A stretch of DNA of 64,000 nucleotides from JBPCPM01 sp050999155 (GCA_050999155.1 JBPCPM010000021.1:1-64000), one strand, 5' to 3'; shown: positions 34,510-43,731, counted from the first letter of the stretch. Notes: a model not told the origin generated them from the letters alone. Numbers and translations are program-made.

Positions 34510-36939
34510 TCAGCCGTCGGAGCGGCGGGCCGAGCGCATCATCCTGTGGGCCAGGAACCCGCCGGTGCCGAGCAGCGCCAGCCCGAGCACCGCCAGTGGC
34601 CACAGCGTGAGGCCGGTGAACGCCAGATCGTCGTCGCCGGACCCGCTGCCCGCAGCGACCACGTCGCTGGCCCCTGCGGAGCCGGTGCTGCCGTCGTTGG
34701 CGGATCCTCCGGCGCCGGAGTCGGCCGAGTCATCGTCGGCGACCGGCTGGTCGTCCTCGTCGCCGGTGTCGTCGGTGGCCTGCGCGGCCCGGGCGGTGAT
34801 CGGCAGCTGCACGCTGCGCTGGTCGCCGTCGACCAGGTGCGTGAGGGACGGGTTGCGGACGAGGGCGACGTCCTCGATCGCCTCGGGGTCGCCCTCGATC
34901 TCGATCTGCAGCTCGCCGGAGCGGGAAACGACCGTCGTGTTGCCGTCTGCCTGGGAGGCGGTTGCCTTTGTCGAGCCGGATGCCTTGGCGGTGCGCGCCG
35001 CGGCGCGGGCGGCCTTGGCGCCGCTCGCCGACCCGTCGGTGATCATCACCGGCGCGGAGATCGACGGGACCTTGCCGTGGCTGGTCTTCTTGTTGGCGAA
35101 CAGCATGTAGGGGCCGGCCGGCAGGACGTTGTCGTTCTCCGGGAGGGCGACCCGCACACGGTTATTCGTGCTCTTCTCCGGACGGCTGACGTTGGTGATC
35201 ACGGGACGGTCACCGCGCGAGAGGTTCGGCGGGGAGTAGATCTCGAACGTCGGATCGCGTCCGTCGTTGGGGCCGAAGCCGTCGGCCACCGTCATGTTGC
35301 TCCCGTACAGCGTGGAGATCGGGGCGTGGCCGCCGACGAGCACGCGGCCGTCGGGCAGCAGGACCGCGGTGTTGTGGTAGGTCCGCGCCTTGTTCGCTGT
35401 CGCGTCGACCTTCCACTCCTTGGCCTCGGGGTCGTAGATCTCGACCTCCTTGACCGGGATCTCGACGCCCGGTGCGACGACCTCGTCGCGGTCGGAGCCG
35501 GAGAAGATCGCGACCTCGCCGGTCGGCAGCAGGACCTGGGTCCCGTACCAGCGGCCCTTGGACAGCGGGCCGGTCTCCTCGGTGGTCAGCTTGTTCCCGT
35601 CGGTGGTGTCGACCGTGGCCAGCTGGCTCTGCGGCAACGCGATGTAGGCGCCGGGGCTCGTGGCCGCCACGCCCCCTGACACGCCCCCCGCCGACAGGAA
35701 GGTCGTCTTGGAGTAGTTGCCGCCCTCATCGGGGACGAGCGGCATCATCGTCTGCGTGGCCGACCCGCGGAAACCCGGGAAGGTCGTGACGCCGGTGGTG
35801 GGCCCACCGGGGATGCCAAGGTCCTTCCAGGACTTGGCCGCCGGGTCGTAGGAGGCCGCGATGTTCCACAAGGGTTGGTCGTATGCCTCCCCGGCCGGGT
35901 TGAACGGCTGCCCGGCGGCGCCGTAGAAGACGTGGCCGTTGGGCAGCAGATTCAGCCGGGGGTACAGCGGCAGCGACCGGTCGGCCGACTCGCCGTTGTA
36001 GTCCCACTGACCATCGGCCGGATCGAAGGTCTCCGTTTGCTTGACGTTCATGCCCGACTCGGTGAGCCGGTCCTGGTAGACGGGCTTGAGCAGCTTCTCC
36101 ACGCCGCTCGCCGTGAGGATCTTTCCGTTGCCCAGGGTCACCATCGTCGGGTACCAGCGACCGCGCATCATCCGGCCGGCCTGGCTCCACTGCTTGGTGG
36201 CGGGATCGAAGATCCGGGTCGCATCGACGCCCTCGAGCTCGACTGCGCCGATCGGCTGGTCGGTCGCGCCGGGGATGCCGACGCCCGCGTTGGGGGCGGC
36301 CGGGTCGTTGAGGTAGGCCGTGCCGCCGTTGGCGATGATCCGCCCGTCGGCCAGGAAGTTGTTGTCGGAGCAGAACAGGGCTCCGTCGTTGCCCCGCTCC
36401 TCGCTCTCGGCGCCGGGGATCAGCGGCTGCGAGTTGGGGTTGCCGTCGGGGTTCGCCCCGCCGTCGGACTGCGGGGGCTGCTCCCACTGGGGGTCGCCGT
36501 TGTTGAGGTCGAGCAGCCGGCTCTCGTCGTTCTCGGCCGCCGCGCCGTACTCGGCGACGATCGAGTTGTTGACGTTCTCGGTGCCCTCGAGCGCGTCCCA
36601 GTAGAAGGTCGTCCCGCCCAGCAGCACGTTGATGCTGCCGGCCGTCGGCTTGCACTCGAACTCGCGGCCGTTCTGCTGCTGCTCGTCCTTGGGCTTGCAC
36701 TTCTCCTCGGACGGCTGACCGTCGATGGTGGGCTCGACGAAGGGCTCGCTGAAGGTGCCCTTGGGGGCGCCGTCGTCCTGGGCGCCGGCGAGGCCGGGCG
36801 CGACGATGGCTGCGCAGGCAAGTGCGCAGGCAGCCAGCAGCGCGCCCGAGCGGCGGCGCAGGCCGGTCGTCTCGGACCGAAGGGTCACGGCCGCCACCAG
36901 CGCCGTGGTGCGCCGTCCCGTCGAGAACCGTGTCGCCAT
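34510..36939 (-). CDS. galactose/glyoxal-oxidase-like kelch protein with LAFTG sorting tail
   Basis: The 809-residue product has a signal peptide (hydrophobic core near residues 31-53) and a kelch propeller with active-site-like residues. C190 lies in FCSDNNFLADGRIIANGG, Y263 in RGRWYPT and Y521-H522 in RTYHNTAVLLPDGRVLVGG, matching the Cys-Tyr cofactor and copper-ligand positions of galactose/glyoxal oxidases. The C-terminal DUF1929-like domain seems shortened: the THxxNxDQR segment that supplies the second copper histidine is not visible. The tail has a Gly/Asp/Ser linker, LAFTG, a hydrophobic span and an Arg-rich end, nearly identical to that of the secreted esterase at 5-8 kb. It is predicted to be wall-anchored by a class E sortase; oxidase activity is uncertain. 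Confidence 0.8.
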   Translation of the reverse strand: MATRFSTGRRTTALVAAVTLRSETTGLRRRSGALLAACALACAAIVAPGLAGAQDDGAPKGTFSEPFVEPTIDGQPSEEKCKPKDEQQQNGREFECKPTAGSINVLLGGTTFYWDALEGTENVNNSIVAEYGAAAENDESRLLDLNNGDPQWEQPPQSDGGANPDGNPNSQPLIPGAESEERGNDGALFCSDNNFLADGRIIANGGTAYLNDPAAPNAGVGIPGATDQPIGAVELEGVDATRIFDPATKQWSQAGRMMRGRWYPTMVTLGNGKILTASGVEKLLKPVYQDRLTESGMNVKQTETFDPADGQWDYNGESADRSLPLYPRLNLLPNGHVFYGAAGQPFNPAGEAYDQPLWNIAASYDPAAKSWKDLGIPGGPTTGVTTFPGFRGSATQTMMPLVPDEGGNYSKTTFLSAGGVSGGVAATSPGAYIALPQSQLATVDTTDGNKLTTEETGPLSKGRWYGTQVLLPTGEVAIFSGSDRDEVVAPGVEIPVKEVEIYDPEAKEWKVDATANKARTYHNTAVLLPDGRVLVGGHAPISTLYGSNMTVADGFGPNDGRDPTFEIYSPPNLSRGDRPVITNVSRPEKSTNNRVRVALPENDNVLPAGPYMLFANKKTSHGKVPSISAPVMITDGSASGAKAARAAARTAKASGSTKATASQADGNTTVVSRSGELQIEIEGDPEAIEDVALVRNPSLTHLVDGDQRSVQLPITARAAQATDDTGDEDDQPVADDDSADSGAGGSANDGSTGSAGASDVVAAGSGSGDDDLAFTGLTLWPLAVLGLALLGTGGFLAHRMMRSARRSDG

Positions 36940-37013
36940 GTGAACGCTCCCTGGCGACCCCCGCCGCCGGTATTCGGACCCCCTTGGCGTGCCTCGCTCA
37001 TGGGCTCCTGCTT

Positions 37014-37025
37014 CCCAATCTTGGG
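37014..37025. promoter_or_regulatory. palindrome in a divergent promoter region
   Basis: CCCAATCTTGGG (5-bp perfect arms, 2-nt spacer) lies in the 217-bp spacer between the galactose-oxidase-like gene and an acyl-CoA dehydrogenase gene. The spacer also has an AT-rich patch (CATATA, about 37052-37060) and a CTCCGG-TGG-CCGGAG stem (about 37099-37113) near the -35 of the plus-strand gene. Any of these could be operators. Confidence 0.3.
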
Positions 37026-37144
37026 TCGACGACCTCCCTGCGGCCGACGATCACCACTACATATACCGACTGGGCGTGGATCATGCGCCGGTTTCCTGTC
37101 GATTCTCCGGTGGCCGGAGGAACGGACGCCGGTCGGCCGCCCGG

Positions 37145-37150
37145 TAGGGT
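37145..37150 (+). promoter_or_regulatory. -10 hexamer TAGGGT, leaderless promoter
   Basis: TAGGGT ends 6 nt before ATG 37157, matching the spacing seen at 3878-3883 and 46072-46077. Confidence 0.6.
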
Positions 37151-37156
37151 CGCGCC

Positions 37157-38323
37157 ATGACCACCATCACCGACGGCGCCACCGACCTGTACGACATCCC
37201 GCAGGAGTTCAAGGACCTGCGCGACATGATCCGCGACCTCGCGAAGAACGAGGTCGCGCCGCGGGCGGCGGAGACCGACGAGCAGGCCCGCTACGACTGG
37301 GACGTGCGCAAGCTGCTGGCCGACCACGACATCTTCGGCCTGCCCTTCGACACCGAGTACGGGGGGACCGGCACCGGCGCGCTGATGTTGGCGATCGCCG
37401 CCGAGGAGCTGGCCAAGGCCTGCGCCTCGACGTGCCTGATGCTGATGATCGTCGACCTCGGCGCGATGCCGATCAAGCTGTTTGGCACCGACGAGCAGAA
37501 GCAGCGGATCCTGCCCAAGCTCGCGTCGGGTGAGTGGTCGCCGGCGTTCGGGCTCTCCGAGGCCGACGCGGGCTCGGACGCCGGCTCGATGCGCACCCGC
37601 GCCGAGCTCGACGGCGACGAGTGGGTGATCAACGGTCAGAAGAACTGGACGACCAACATCGGGATCGCCGACTACTACATCGTCTTCGCCAAGACCGACA
37701 CAAAGGCCAAGGGCTCCAAGGGCGTCACGGCGTTCATCGTCGAGGCCGACCGTGACGGGGTTGACGCCAGCGCCCGCGAGCACAAGCTCGGGATCCGCGG
37801 CTCGACGACCGGCTCCCCGTCGTTCACCGACGTGCGCGTCGGGCAGGAGAACGTGATTGGCGAGGTCGGCGAGGGCTTCAAGGTCGCCCTGGCCACCTTG
37901 GACCGCACACGCCTCGGCGCCGCCGCCCAGGCCATCGGCATTGCCCAGGGCGCGACCGACTACGCCCGCAGCTACGCGGCCGAGCGCGAGCAGTTCGGCA
38001 AGCCGATCAACGCCTTCCAGGCGATCCAGTTCAAGCTCGCCGACATGGAGATGAAGACCGCGGCGGGGCGCGAGCTGCTCTACCAGGCCTCGGCCCGGAT
38101 CGAACACGGCGACCGCGAGATCGGCAAGTACTCCTCGATGGCCAAGGTGTTCTGCTCGGACGTCGCGATGGAGGTCACCATCGAGGCGATCCAGGTGCTC
38201 GGCGGCTACGGCTACGTCAAGGAGTACCCCGTCGAGCGGATGATGCGCGACGCCAAGATCACCCAGATCTACGAGGGCACGAACGAGATCCAGCGCCTGG
38301 TGATCGCCCGCACGATGCGTTGA
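37157..38323 (+). CDS. acyl-CoA dehydrogenase (short/medium-chain type)
   Basis: The 388-residue protein has GLSEADAGSDAGSMRTRAE, NGQKNWTTNIG, GFKVALATLDRTRLGAAAQ, IQVLGGYGYVKEYPVERMMRDAKI and the catalytic glutamate in IYEGTNEIQRLVIA. These are typical of butyryl-CoA-type dehydrogenases. It oxidises acyl-CoA with FAD and donates electrons to ETF. It has a leaderless promoter and stands alone, followed by a formate/nitrite transporter family gene with a separate promoter. Confidence 0.93.
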   Translation: MTTITDGATDLYDIPQEFKDLRDMIRDLAKNEVAPRAAETDEQARYDWDVRKLLADHDIFGLPFDTEYGGTGTGALMLAIAAEELAKACASTCLMLMIVDLGAMPIKLFGTDEQKQRILPKLASGEWSPAFGLSEADAGSDAGSMRTRAELDGDEWVINGQKNWTTNIGIADYYIVFAKTDTKAKGSKGVTAFIVEADRDGVDASAREHKLGIRGSTTGSPSFTDVRVGQENVIGEVGEGFKVALATLDRTRLGAAAQAIGIAQGATDYARSYAAEREQFGKPINAFQAIQFKLADMEMKTAAGRELLYQASARIEHGDREIGKYSSMAKVFCSDVAMEVTIEAIQVLGGYGYVKEYPVERMMRDAKITQIYEGTNEIQRLVIARTMR

Positions 38324-38380
38324 GTGCACTCGCCCGTGAGGCGGCCTGACCCCTCAAGGGCTAGACCGCCGGGAACGCAG

Positions 38381-38386
38381 TACTGT
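38381..38386 (+). promoter_or_regulatory. -10 hexamer TACTGT
   Basis: TACTGT ends 8 nt before ATG 38395 of the first formate/nitrite transporter family gene. Confidence 0.45.
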
Positions 38387-38394
38387 GCCGCGCC

Positions 38395-39273
38395 ATGACT
38401 GGTGGGCGCCCTGTACGGCAGGTCTGGGTCGACGGTGTCGAGGAGGGCGAACGCCGCCTCACCCGATCGACCGTCGGCATGGTCGCAACCGGGACCGTCG
38501 CCGGGATCGACATCATGATCGGCGCCTTGGCGCAGATGACGATGCTCGGTGCGATGACCGAGGTCCTGCCGCCCCTGCCGGCCAAGATGATCGCCGCGTT
38601 CATGCTGGGGATTGCGTTCATGTTCATCACCGTGGGACGCTCGGAGCTGTTCACCGAGAACTTCCTCATCCCGGTTGCTCCCGTGCTCGCCGGGCGGGAA
38701 CGGTGGACACGGGTGGCGAAGCTCTGGGCGATCACCGGGGTGATGAACCTCGTCGCCATGATCGTCCTGACCCTGCTGTTCGTCATTCCGGGTGTGCTCG
38801 ATCCGCAGACGCTCGCCGCCGTGGGCGAGGTCGCCGACAAGTACGCGGGTCGGTCGATCCCCGCCAGCATCGCGAGCGCGATCATCGCCGGAGCGGTCAT
38901 CACGGTCTTCACGTGGGGCCTGGCCGCGGCCGAGACGGCGAGCGTGCGCCTGGTCATGGCGCTGCTGCTGGGCTTCGTGCTGGCCGCCCCGACCTTGAAC
39001 CACGCGATCGTCGGCTTCGGCGAGTCGTTCTGGGGTGTGATGGCCGGGACCGCGGTGGAGGCGACCCACGCCAAGGTGCTGCTGAACCTCGGCATCGCCA
39101 TCGTGTTCAACACGGTGGGCGGCATGCTGTTCGTGACCCTGACTCGCCTCTACCAGGTCATCGGCGAGGAAGAAGACGGCGGTAGCCTCACCGAGATCGT
39201 GGACAACACCCAGGCGGCCAACGCCGCCGAGGCCGACACCCAGACGGCCGGCAGCCCCGAGCGGAGGACCTGA
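38395..39273 (+). CDS. formate/nitrite transporter (FNT) family channel, copy 1
   Basis: The 292-residue membrane protein has six predicted helices and FNT signatures: TVGRSELFTENFLIPVAPVL, and LNHAIVGFGESFWGVM with the conserved central pore histidine. FNT proteins are pentameric channels for formate, nitrite, hydrosulfide or similar small anions; selectivity cannot be read. A near paralogue lies 1.4 kb downstream. A lipoprotein gene starts 1 nt after its stop, so the two are coupled. Confidence 0.86.
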   Translation: MTGGRPVRQVWVDGVEEGERRLTRSTVGMVATGTVAGIDIMIGALAQMTMLGAMTEVLPPLPAKMIAAFMLGIAFMFITVGRSELFTENFLIPVAPVLAGRERWTRVAKLWAITGVMNLVAMIVLTLLFVIPGVLDPQTLAAVGEVADKYAGRSIPASIASAIIAGAVITVFTWGLAAAETASVRLVMALLLGFVLAAPTLNHAIVGFGESFWGVMAGTAVEATHAKVLLNLGIAIVFNTVGGMLFVTLTRLYQVIGEEEDGGSLTEIVDNTQAANAAEADTQTAGSPERRT

Positions 39274-39274
39274 G

Positions 39275-39706
39275 ATGCGCCGTTCGGCCGCGGTCGTCTT
39301 TGCCGTCGGTGGCTGTCTGCTGGCCGCCGGGTGTACCTCGACCAACAACGATGAGGTCCGTGCGAGCGCCCGCGCCTACGCCGGGGCGATCGTCACCCGG
39401 AACCCGAGCCGGATCTGCGAGTACAGCAGTCCCGCGTTCCGGGAGCGGGTGATCCGCCGGCGCGCGCCGGCGGATGCCGGGAAGGACACGGCCTGCAAGG
39501 ACGCGTGGAAGACCAGGCTCAAGGCCGAGGGTCGCAAGCTGGGCAAGGAGTACGCCGACTTCCACATCCTCGGGGTCGAGATCCTCGACGGACGTGAGGC
39601 CAAGGTGCTCGGCGAGAGCGCCGAGCGCGAGACCCTCGACATGGACCTGGTGCTCGCGGACGACAAATGGGTCGTCGACTCCACATCGATCTCCCCCGGG
39701 CCCTAG
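39275..39706 (+). CDS. small lipoprotein
   Basis: The 143-residue product has a lipoprotein signal peptide with lipobox LLAAGC (lipidated C20), then a helix with ASARAYAGAIVTRNPSRICEYSS and a beta-rich end LDMDLVLADDKWVVDS. This resembles small NTF2/SnoaL-like or DUF4878-type secreted domains, but the family is not certain. It is attached to the outer face of the membrane. The ATG is 1 nt past the stop of FNT copy 1, with GCGGAGGA upstream. It sits between the two FNT genes and might be an accessory of the channel. Confidence 0.78.
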   Translation: MRRSAAVVFAVGGCLLAAGCTSTNNDEVRASARAYAGAIVTRNPSRICEYSSPAFRERVIRRRAPADAGKDTACKDAWKTRLKAEGRKLGKEYADFHILGVEILDGREAKVLGESAERETLDMDLVLADDKWVVDSTSISPGP

Positions 39707-39805
39707 GGGATGGGGGTTCGGGCGCCGCCAATCGGGATATGGTCGCCCGATCGTCAAGGCTGGCGCTGACCGGCGCCCGACGCAACCATCGAGGGGCGGG
39801 CAGGG

Positions 39806-40684
39806 ATGAGCGGTAAGCCACCAGGGCAGATCTGGCAGGAGGGGCTCGACGAGGGCGAGCGCCGACTCAAGCGCGGCAACGTCGGCCTCATGGCAACCGG
39901 CCTTGTCGGTGGCTTCGACGTCGCGGTTGGCCTGCTGGCCTTCATGGTGACCAAGGGCACTCTGGAGACGATGGTCACGCCGGAGATCGCCAAGACCATC
40001 GGGTCGGTCGCTTTCGGCATCGGCTTCGTGTTCATCGCCATCGGGCGCTCGGAGCTGTTCACCGAGAACTTCTTGGTGCCGGTGGCGGCGGTGATGGCCC
40101 AGCGCGGCACGCGCTACCAGCTGGTGTGGATGTGGTTCGTGACGATGGTCTTCAACTTCATCGGCCTCGCCCTCGTCTCGGTGCTGCTGATCCCCGACGA
40201 AACCCTGATCAAGGAGTCGCTGGAAGCAGCGGGCGAGATCGCCAACAGATTCGCCGAGCGCGACGTGGTCGCCGCCTTTACGAGCGCGATCCTCGCGGGT
40301 GCTGTCATGACCCTGTTCACGTGGCTGCTGGCCGCGACCACGTCCGACGGGGCCAAGGTCATCATCGCCCTGCTGGTGGGGTTCTTGCTGGCGGCCCCGG
40401 CGCTCAACCACGCGGTTGTGGGATTCGGGGAGATCGTGTTCGGCATGGTGGCCGGAACGGCCAACAGCGATGTGAACGCGAGCCTGCTGGTCACCAACAC
40501 CTTGATCGCCATCGTCGGCAACCTCGTGGGCGGCCTGGGCTGGGTGACCCTGACCCGCCTGTTCCAGGTCAGCGGTGAGGTCGGGTCGGGGCCCGACCGT
40601 GGGGAGGGTGACATGGGCGAGTCCGACGCCAAGGGCCAGGCCGACACGGCGGCCGACGAGCCGCTGAGCGGGCGCTGGGGCTGA
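39806..40684 (+). CDS. formate/nitrite transporter (FNT) family channel, copy 2
   Basis: This 292-residue paralogue has the same length as copy 1 and parallel motifs: WQEGLDEGERRLKRGNVGLMATGL, IAIGRSELFTENFLVPVAAVM, and LNHAVVGFGEIVFGM with the conserved histidine. The C-terminus is more charged (GPDRGEGDMGESDAKG). The duplicated pair flanking a lipoprotein gene suggests functional divergence or hetero-oligomers. A GGGGCGGGCAGGG stretch precedes the ATG as a weak ribosome site. Confidence 0.86.
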   Translation: MSGKPPGQIWQEGLDEGERRLKRGNVGLMATGLVGGFDVAVGLLAFMVTKGTLETMVTPEIAKTIGSVAFGIGFVFIAIGRSELFTENFLVPVAAVMAQRGTRYQLVWMWFVTMVFNFIGLALVSVLLIPDETLIKESLEAAGEIANRFAERDVVAAFTSAILAGAVMTLFTWLLAATTSDGAKVIIALLVGFLLAAPALNHAVVGFGEIVFGMVAGTANSDVNASLLVTNTLIAIVGNLVGGLGWVTLTRLFQVSGEVGSGPDRGEGDMGESDAKGQADTAADEPLSGRWG

Positions 40685-40786
40685 CCTCGCCCACCAGGAC
40701 CCTGGGCGTTCGCCCGCTGCTCGCCCGGGCGAGCGGGGCCGTCCCGCGTTCAGGCAATCGAGCCCGCGCGCGGCGGCCGGTTCCGG

Positions 40787-42541
40787 TCAGTCCTTCGCCA
40801 GCGCGTACCCGTAGCCGCCGCGCTTGTAGGCGAGCTTGGCGATGTCCTTGGAGCGCTCGTCGTCGTTGTCGTCGATGCGGTCCAGGCGCGAGTGGACCCG
40901 GCCGGCTGCACGCTCGCAGAACGTGTCGGCGATGTAACGCTCCTGGCTTGCCACCTCGACGCCCTCGTTCTCGAACAGCGACGTCACCCGGGAGAGCACG
41001 GCGATCTGGGCGTATATGTCGGAGATCGACTCGGCCAGGCGCTCCTGCTGGCGCTGCTCGGTCGTGATCTTCTTGCCGTGCTTGCGCAGCAGGCCCTCGG
41101 CCGCCTCGTGCAGGCGGGAGACCTGTTGGGAGACGCTGTCGGCCCGCCCCTGCAACTCGGAATGGACCTTGGTGATCGAGTCCGGGCTCACCCGGCTCTG
41201 GATCCGTGAGCCCACGTAGTCGGCCAGGACGCCGATCGAGGAGATCGGGTGATCGAGGCCGATGTTGCCGAGCTCCGAGAGCTTCTCGCCCAGCGGCTTG
41301 ATGCCGGTCAGCGCGATGTAGGCTCGGAGCACGTCGTTGGCGCCCTCGAAGATCGGGAAGATCCGGATGTCGCGCAGGATCTTCTCGTACGGCTCGTCGC
41401 GCATGTAGCCCTCGCCGCCTTTGAGCTGCAGCGAGCGGTTGGCCTGGTACCACAGGAACTCGGTGCCCGACACCTTGCACATGGCCGACTCCAGCGAGTA
41501 GTCCGGCACGCCCGCGTCGACCATGCCCGTGGTCAGATACGCCATCGACTCGAGGCCGAACAGGTAGCTGACCATCCAGCCGATCTTCTCCTGGACGAGC
41601 TCGAACTCGGCCAGGGCCTGGCCGAACTGGTGGCGGTTCTGGACGTGCTCGATCGTGAGGTCGATCAGCTTCTTGCCCGCGCCGACCGAGCCCGTGCCCA
41701 GGCTCATGCGGCCGTTGTTGAGGATGTGCATGGCGATCTTGAAGCCCTCGCCGGGCTCGCCGAGCACGTTCTCCGTCGGCACGCGGACATCCTTGAAGTA
41801 CAGCCGGCGCAGGTCGTTGCCGCGCAGGCCCATCGTGTCGAACCGCTCGCCGACCTCGAAGCCATCCATCCCCTTCTCCAGGATCAAGGCGATGTGGCGG
41901 TCCTCGCCGTCGACCTCGGCCCGGGCGAAGGCGGTGAACACGTCGCCCTTCTCGCCGTTGCCGATCCAGCGCTTCTCGCCGTTGAGCTTCCACGAGCCGT
42001 CGGGCTGCAGGACCGCGCGGGAGTCCAGGTGGTAGGCGTCGGAGCCGGCGCCCGGCTCGGTGAGGGCGAAGCCGGCCAGCTTGCGGCCGGCGGCCAGATC
42101 GGGCAGGAACCGCTCCTTCTGCTCGTCGGACCCGAAGATCGAGATGCCCTTGTAGCCGATCGACTGGTGGACGCCCAGGACCACCGAGAGCGTCGCGTCG
42201 ATGTTGGCGATGGTCTCGAAGACGCGGCAGTAGCCGGTCTGGGAGAGCCCCTGGCCGCCGTACTCCTCGGGGACGTAGAGCCCGAGGATGCCCCCTTCGC
42301 CGAGACGCTCGATGTTCTCGTCGCCCACCCAGCGGTCCTCTTCGACCTTGCGCGCGTCGTAGTCGGCGGCGAAGTCCTTGAGAAAGCCGTTGAGCTTGCG
42401 GATCTTGGCGTCCTCCTCGGGGTCCGGGTACGGAAAGGGGAAGACCATCTCCTCGTGCAGCTCGCCGAGGAACAGGGACTTGGCAAACGACGACGTTCCG
42501 GCGCCGGCTTTCGGCTCGGACGGGGCTTCGGTCGTGCTCAT
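40787..42541 (-). CDS. long-form acyl-CoA dehydrogenase (about 600-residue class)
   Basis: The 584-residue flavoprotein has an acyl-CoA dehydrogenase core: GFALTEPGAGSDAYHLDSRA, NGEKRWIGNGEK, GFKIAMHILNNGRMSLG, GGEGYMRDEPYEKILRDIR and the catalytic-type glutamate in IFEGANDVLRAYIA. A C-terminal helical extension of about 170 residues is also present. This length class includes FadE5-like and ACAD9/VLCAD-like enzymes, often acting on long-chain acyl-CoA. The ATG at 42541 has AAGGAG upstream; an in-frame ATG at 42586 is rejected for lack of a site. Confidence 0.9.
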   Translation of the reverse strand: MSTTEAPSEPKAGAGTSSFAKSLFLGELHEEMVFPFPYPDPEEDAKIRKLNGFLKDFAADYDARKVEEDRWVGDENIERLGEGGILGLYVPEEYGGQGLSQTGYCRVFETIANIDATLSVVLGVHQSIGYKGISIFGSDEQKERFLPDLAAGRKLAGFALTEPGAGSDAYHLDSRAVLQPDGSWKLNGEKRWIGNGEKGDVFTAFARAEVDGEDRHIALILEKGMDGFEVGERFDTMGLRGNDLRRLYFKDVRVPTENVLGEPGEGFKIAMHILNNGRMSLGTGSVGAGKKLIDLTIEHVQNRHQFGQALAEFELVQEKIGWMVSYLFGLESMAYLTTGMVDAGVPDYSLESAMCKVSGTEFLWYQANRSLQLKGGEGYMRDEPYEKILRDIRIFPIFEGANDVLRAYIALTGIKPLGEKLSELGNIGLDHPISSIGVLADYVGSRIQSRVSPDSITKVHSELQGRADSVSQQVSRLHEAAEGLLRKHGKKITTEQRQQERLAESISDIYAQIAVLSRVTSLFENEGVEVASQERYIADTFCERAAGRVHSRLDRIDDNDDERSKDIAKLAYKRGGYGYALAKD

Positions 42542-42885
42542 GGGGTCGGGGGGGCTCCTTGCTGTGGTCCGGGGTCCGCTGGACATGTACCCGCGGCGGC
42601 TGCATTACGAACGGAAGGCCCGGGCGTGCACCGAGCCTGGGCTCCGACCGCTGTCCGCCTGTGTCCGGCGAAGGCGGTCTGGACGATCGGCCGACGCCCG
42701 CGTCGCGGCTCGAGTGGACGGATGACCGACAGGGGTCAACCTCGTGGCGGGGGCTGCCGATAGGGCTGTATCGCGTGAGGTTCCACAATGCGCGGGAGGT
42801 CTGGGGAGGACCCCTTGGATCGGGGTCGGGAAGCCGGGATCTGCCGCGTGGCCTTCGCGCCAAGCGACTTGAAAGGGAGAAGCCG
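42542..42885. other. 344-bp intergenic region, no gene seen
   Basis: The spacer separates the divergent long-form acyl-CoA dehydrogenase and sigma-factor genes. I see no convincing small ORF or RNA gene. It should hold both promoters; a TAGGGC-TGTAT patch near 42762-42772 is a possible plus-strand -10 region, which would leave a long 5' leader for the sigma gene. Confidence 0.4.
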
Positions 42886-43731
42886 ATGTCGAGTTCCGCA
42901 GGCCTCCGCACCGGAGGCTCCACTACGACCGCCAAGAGCCGCAAGGCGGCCAACGCCGAAGCCCAGAAGCTCTGGGAGCGGTACTCGCGCAGCCGGGATC
43001 CGCAGCTGCGCGACCAGCTGATCTTCACCTTCGCGCCGCTGGTCAAGTACGTCGTGTACCGCAAGGTCAAGGAGCTGCCGGCGCGGTTCGAGGTCGACGA
43101 CTTCATCTCCTGTGGGCTCGAGGCCCTGATGGGCGCGCTGGACCGCTACGACCCGAGCAAGGGCGCCACGCTCGAGCAGTTCCTGTGGACGCGGATCCAC
43201 GGCGCCGTGATCGACGAGCTGCGCCGCCACGACTGGGCCCCACGATCGTTGCGCCGGTGGGAACGCGACCTCAACAACGCCCGCGACACCCTCAATGCCC
43301 GCTTCGGGCGCTCGGCCACCGAGGAGGAGCTGGCCGATGCGATGGGCGTCGACGTCGCCACCCTGCGCGACAAGCAGCACGAGATCGCCCACTCGGAAGT
43401 CACGTCTCTGAACTCGCTGGTCCTCGGCTCCGACGACGACAGTGCCGGTGAACGGCTCAACACCATCGCCTCCGACGACCTCGAGTCCGACCCCGAGCAC
43501 GCCACGGAGGTCGTCCTGGCCCGCGAACGGTTCCGTGAGGCCTTCGACGCCCTGCCCGAGCGTGAGCGCGAAGTTGCGGTTTTGCTCTACGTCAAGGACC
43601 TCACCCTCCGCGAGATCGGCGAGATTCTCGGGGTGACCGAGAGCCGCATCTGTCAGATCCACGGTCAGCTCAAACGCCGCCTGCGCGAGCAGCTCGCCAA
43701 CGAGGCACAGGTCTTCAACGCCGTCGCCTGA
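42886..43731 (+). CDS. sigma-70 family factor, FliA/WhiG-like
   Basis: The 281-residue protein has sigma regions 2, 3 and 4 without region 1.1. Region 2 includes LVKYVVYRKVKELP, FEVDDFISCGLEALMGALDRYDP and LEQFLWTRIHGAVIDELRRHDW, the hallmark of FliA/WhiG factors. Region 3 has TEEELADAMGVDVATL. Region 4 has LPEREREVAVLLYVKDLTLREIGEILGVTESRICQIH. In relatives such factors control motility, sporulation or stationary-phase genes and are held by anti-sigma factors; no FlgM-like gene is adjacent. An AAAGGGAGAAG site precedes ATG 42886. The leader is long, unlike most genes here. Confidence 0.9.
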   Translation: MSSSAGLRTGGSTTTAKSRKAANAEAQKLWERYSRSRDPQLRDQLIFTFAPLVKYVVYRKVKELPARFEVDDFISCGLEALMGALDRYDPSKGATLEQFLWTRIHGAVIDELRRHDWAPRSLRRWERDLNNARDTLNARFGRSATEEELADAMGVDVATLRDKQHEIAHSEVTSLNSLVLGSDDDSAGERLNTIASDDLESDPEHATEVVLARERFREAFDALPEREREVAVLLYVKDLTLREIGEILGVTESRICQIHGQLKRRLREQLANEAQVFNAVA

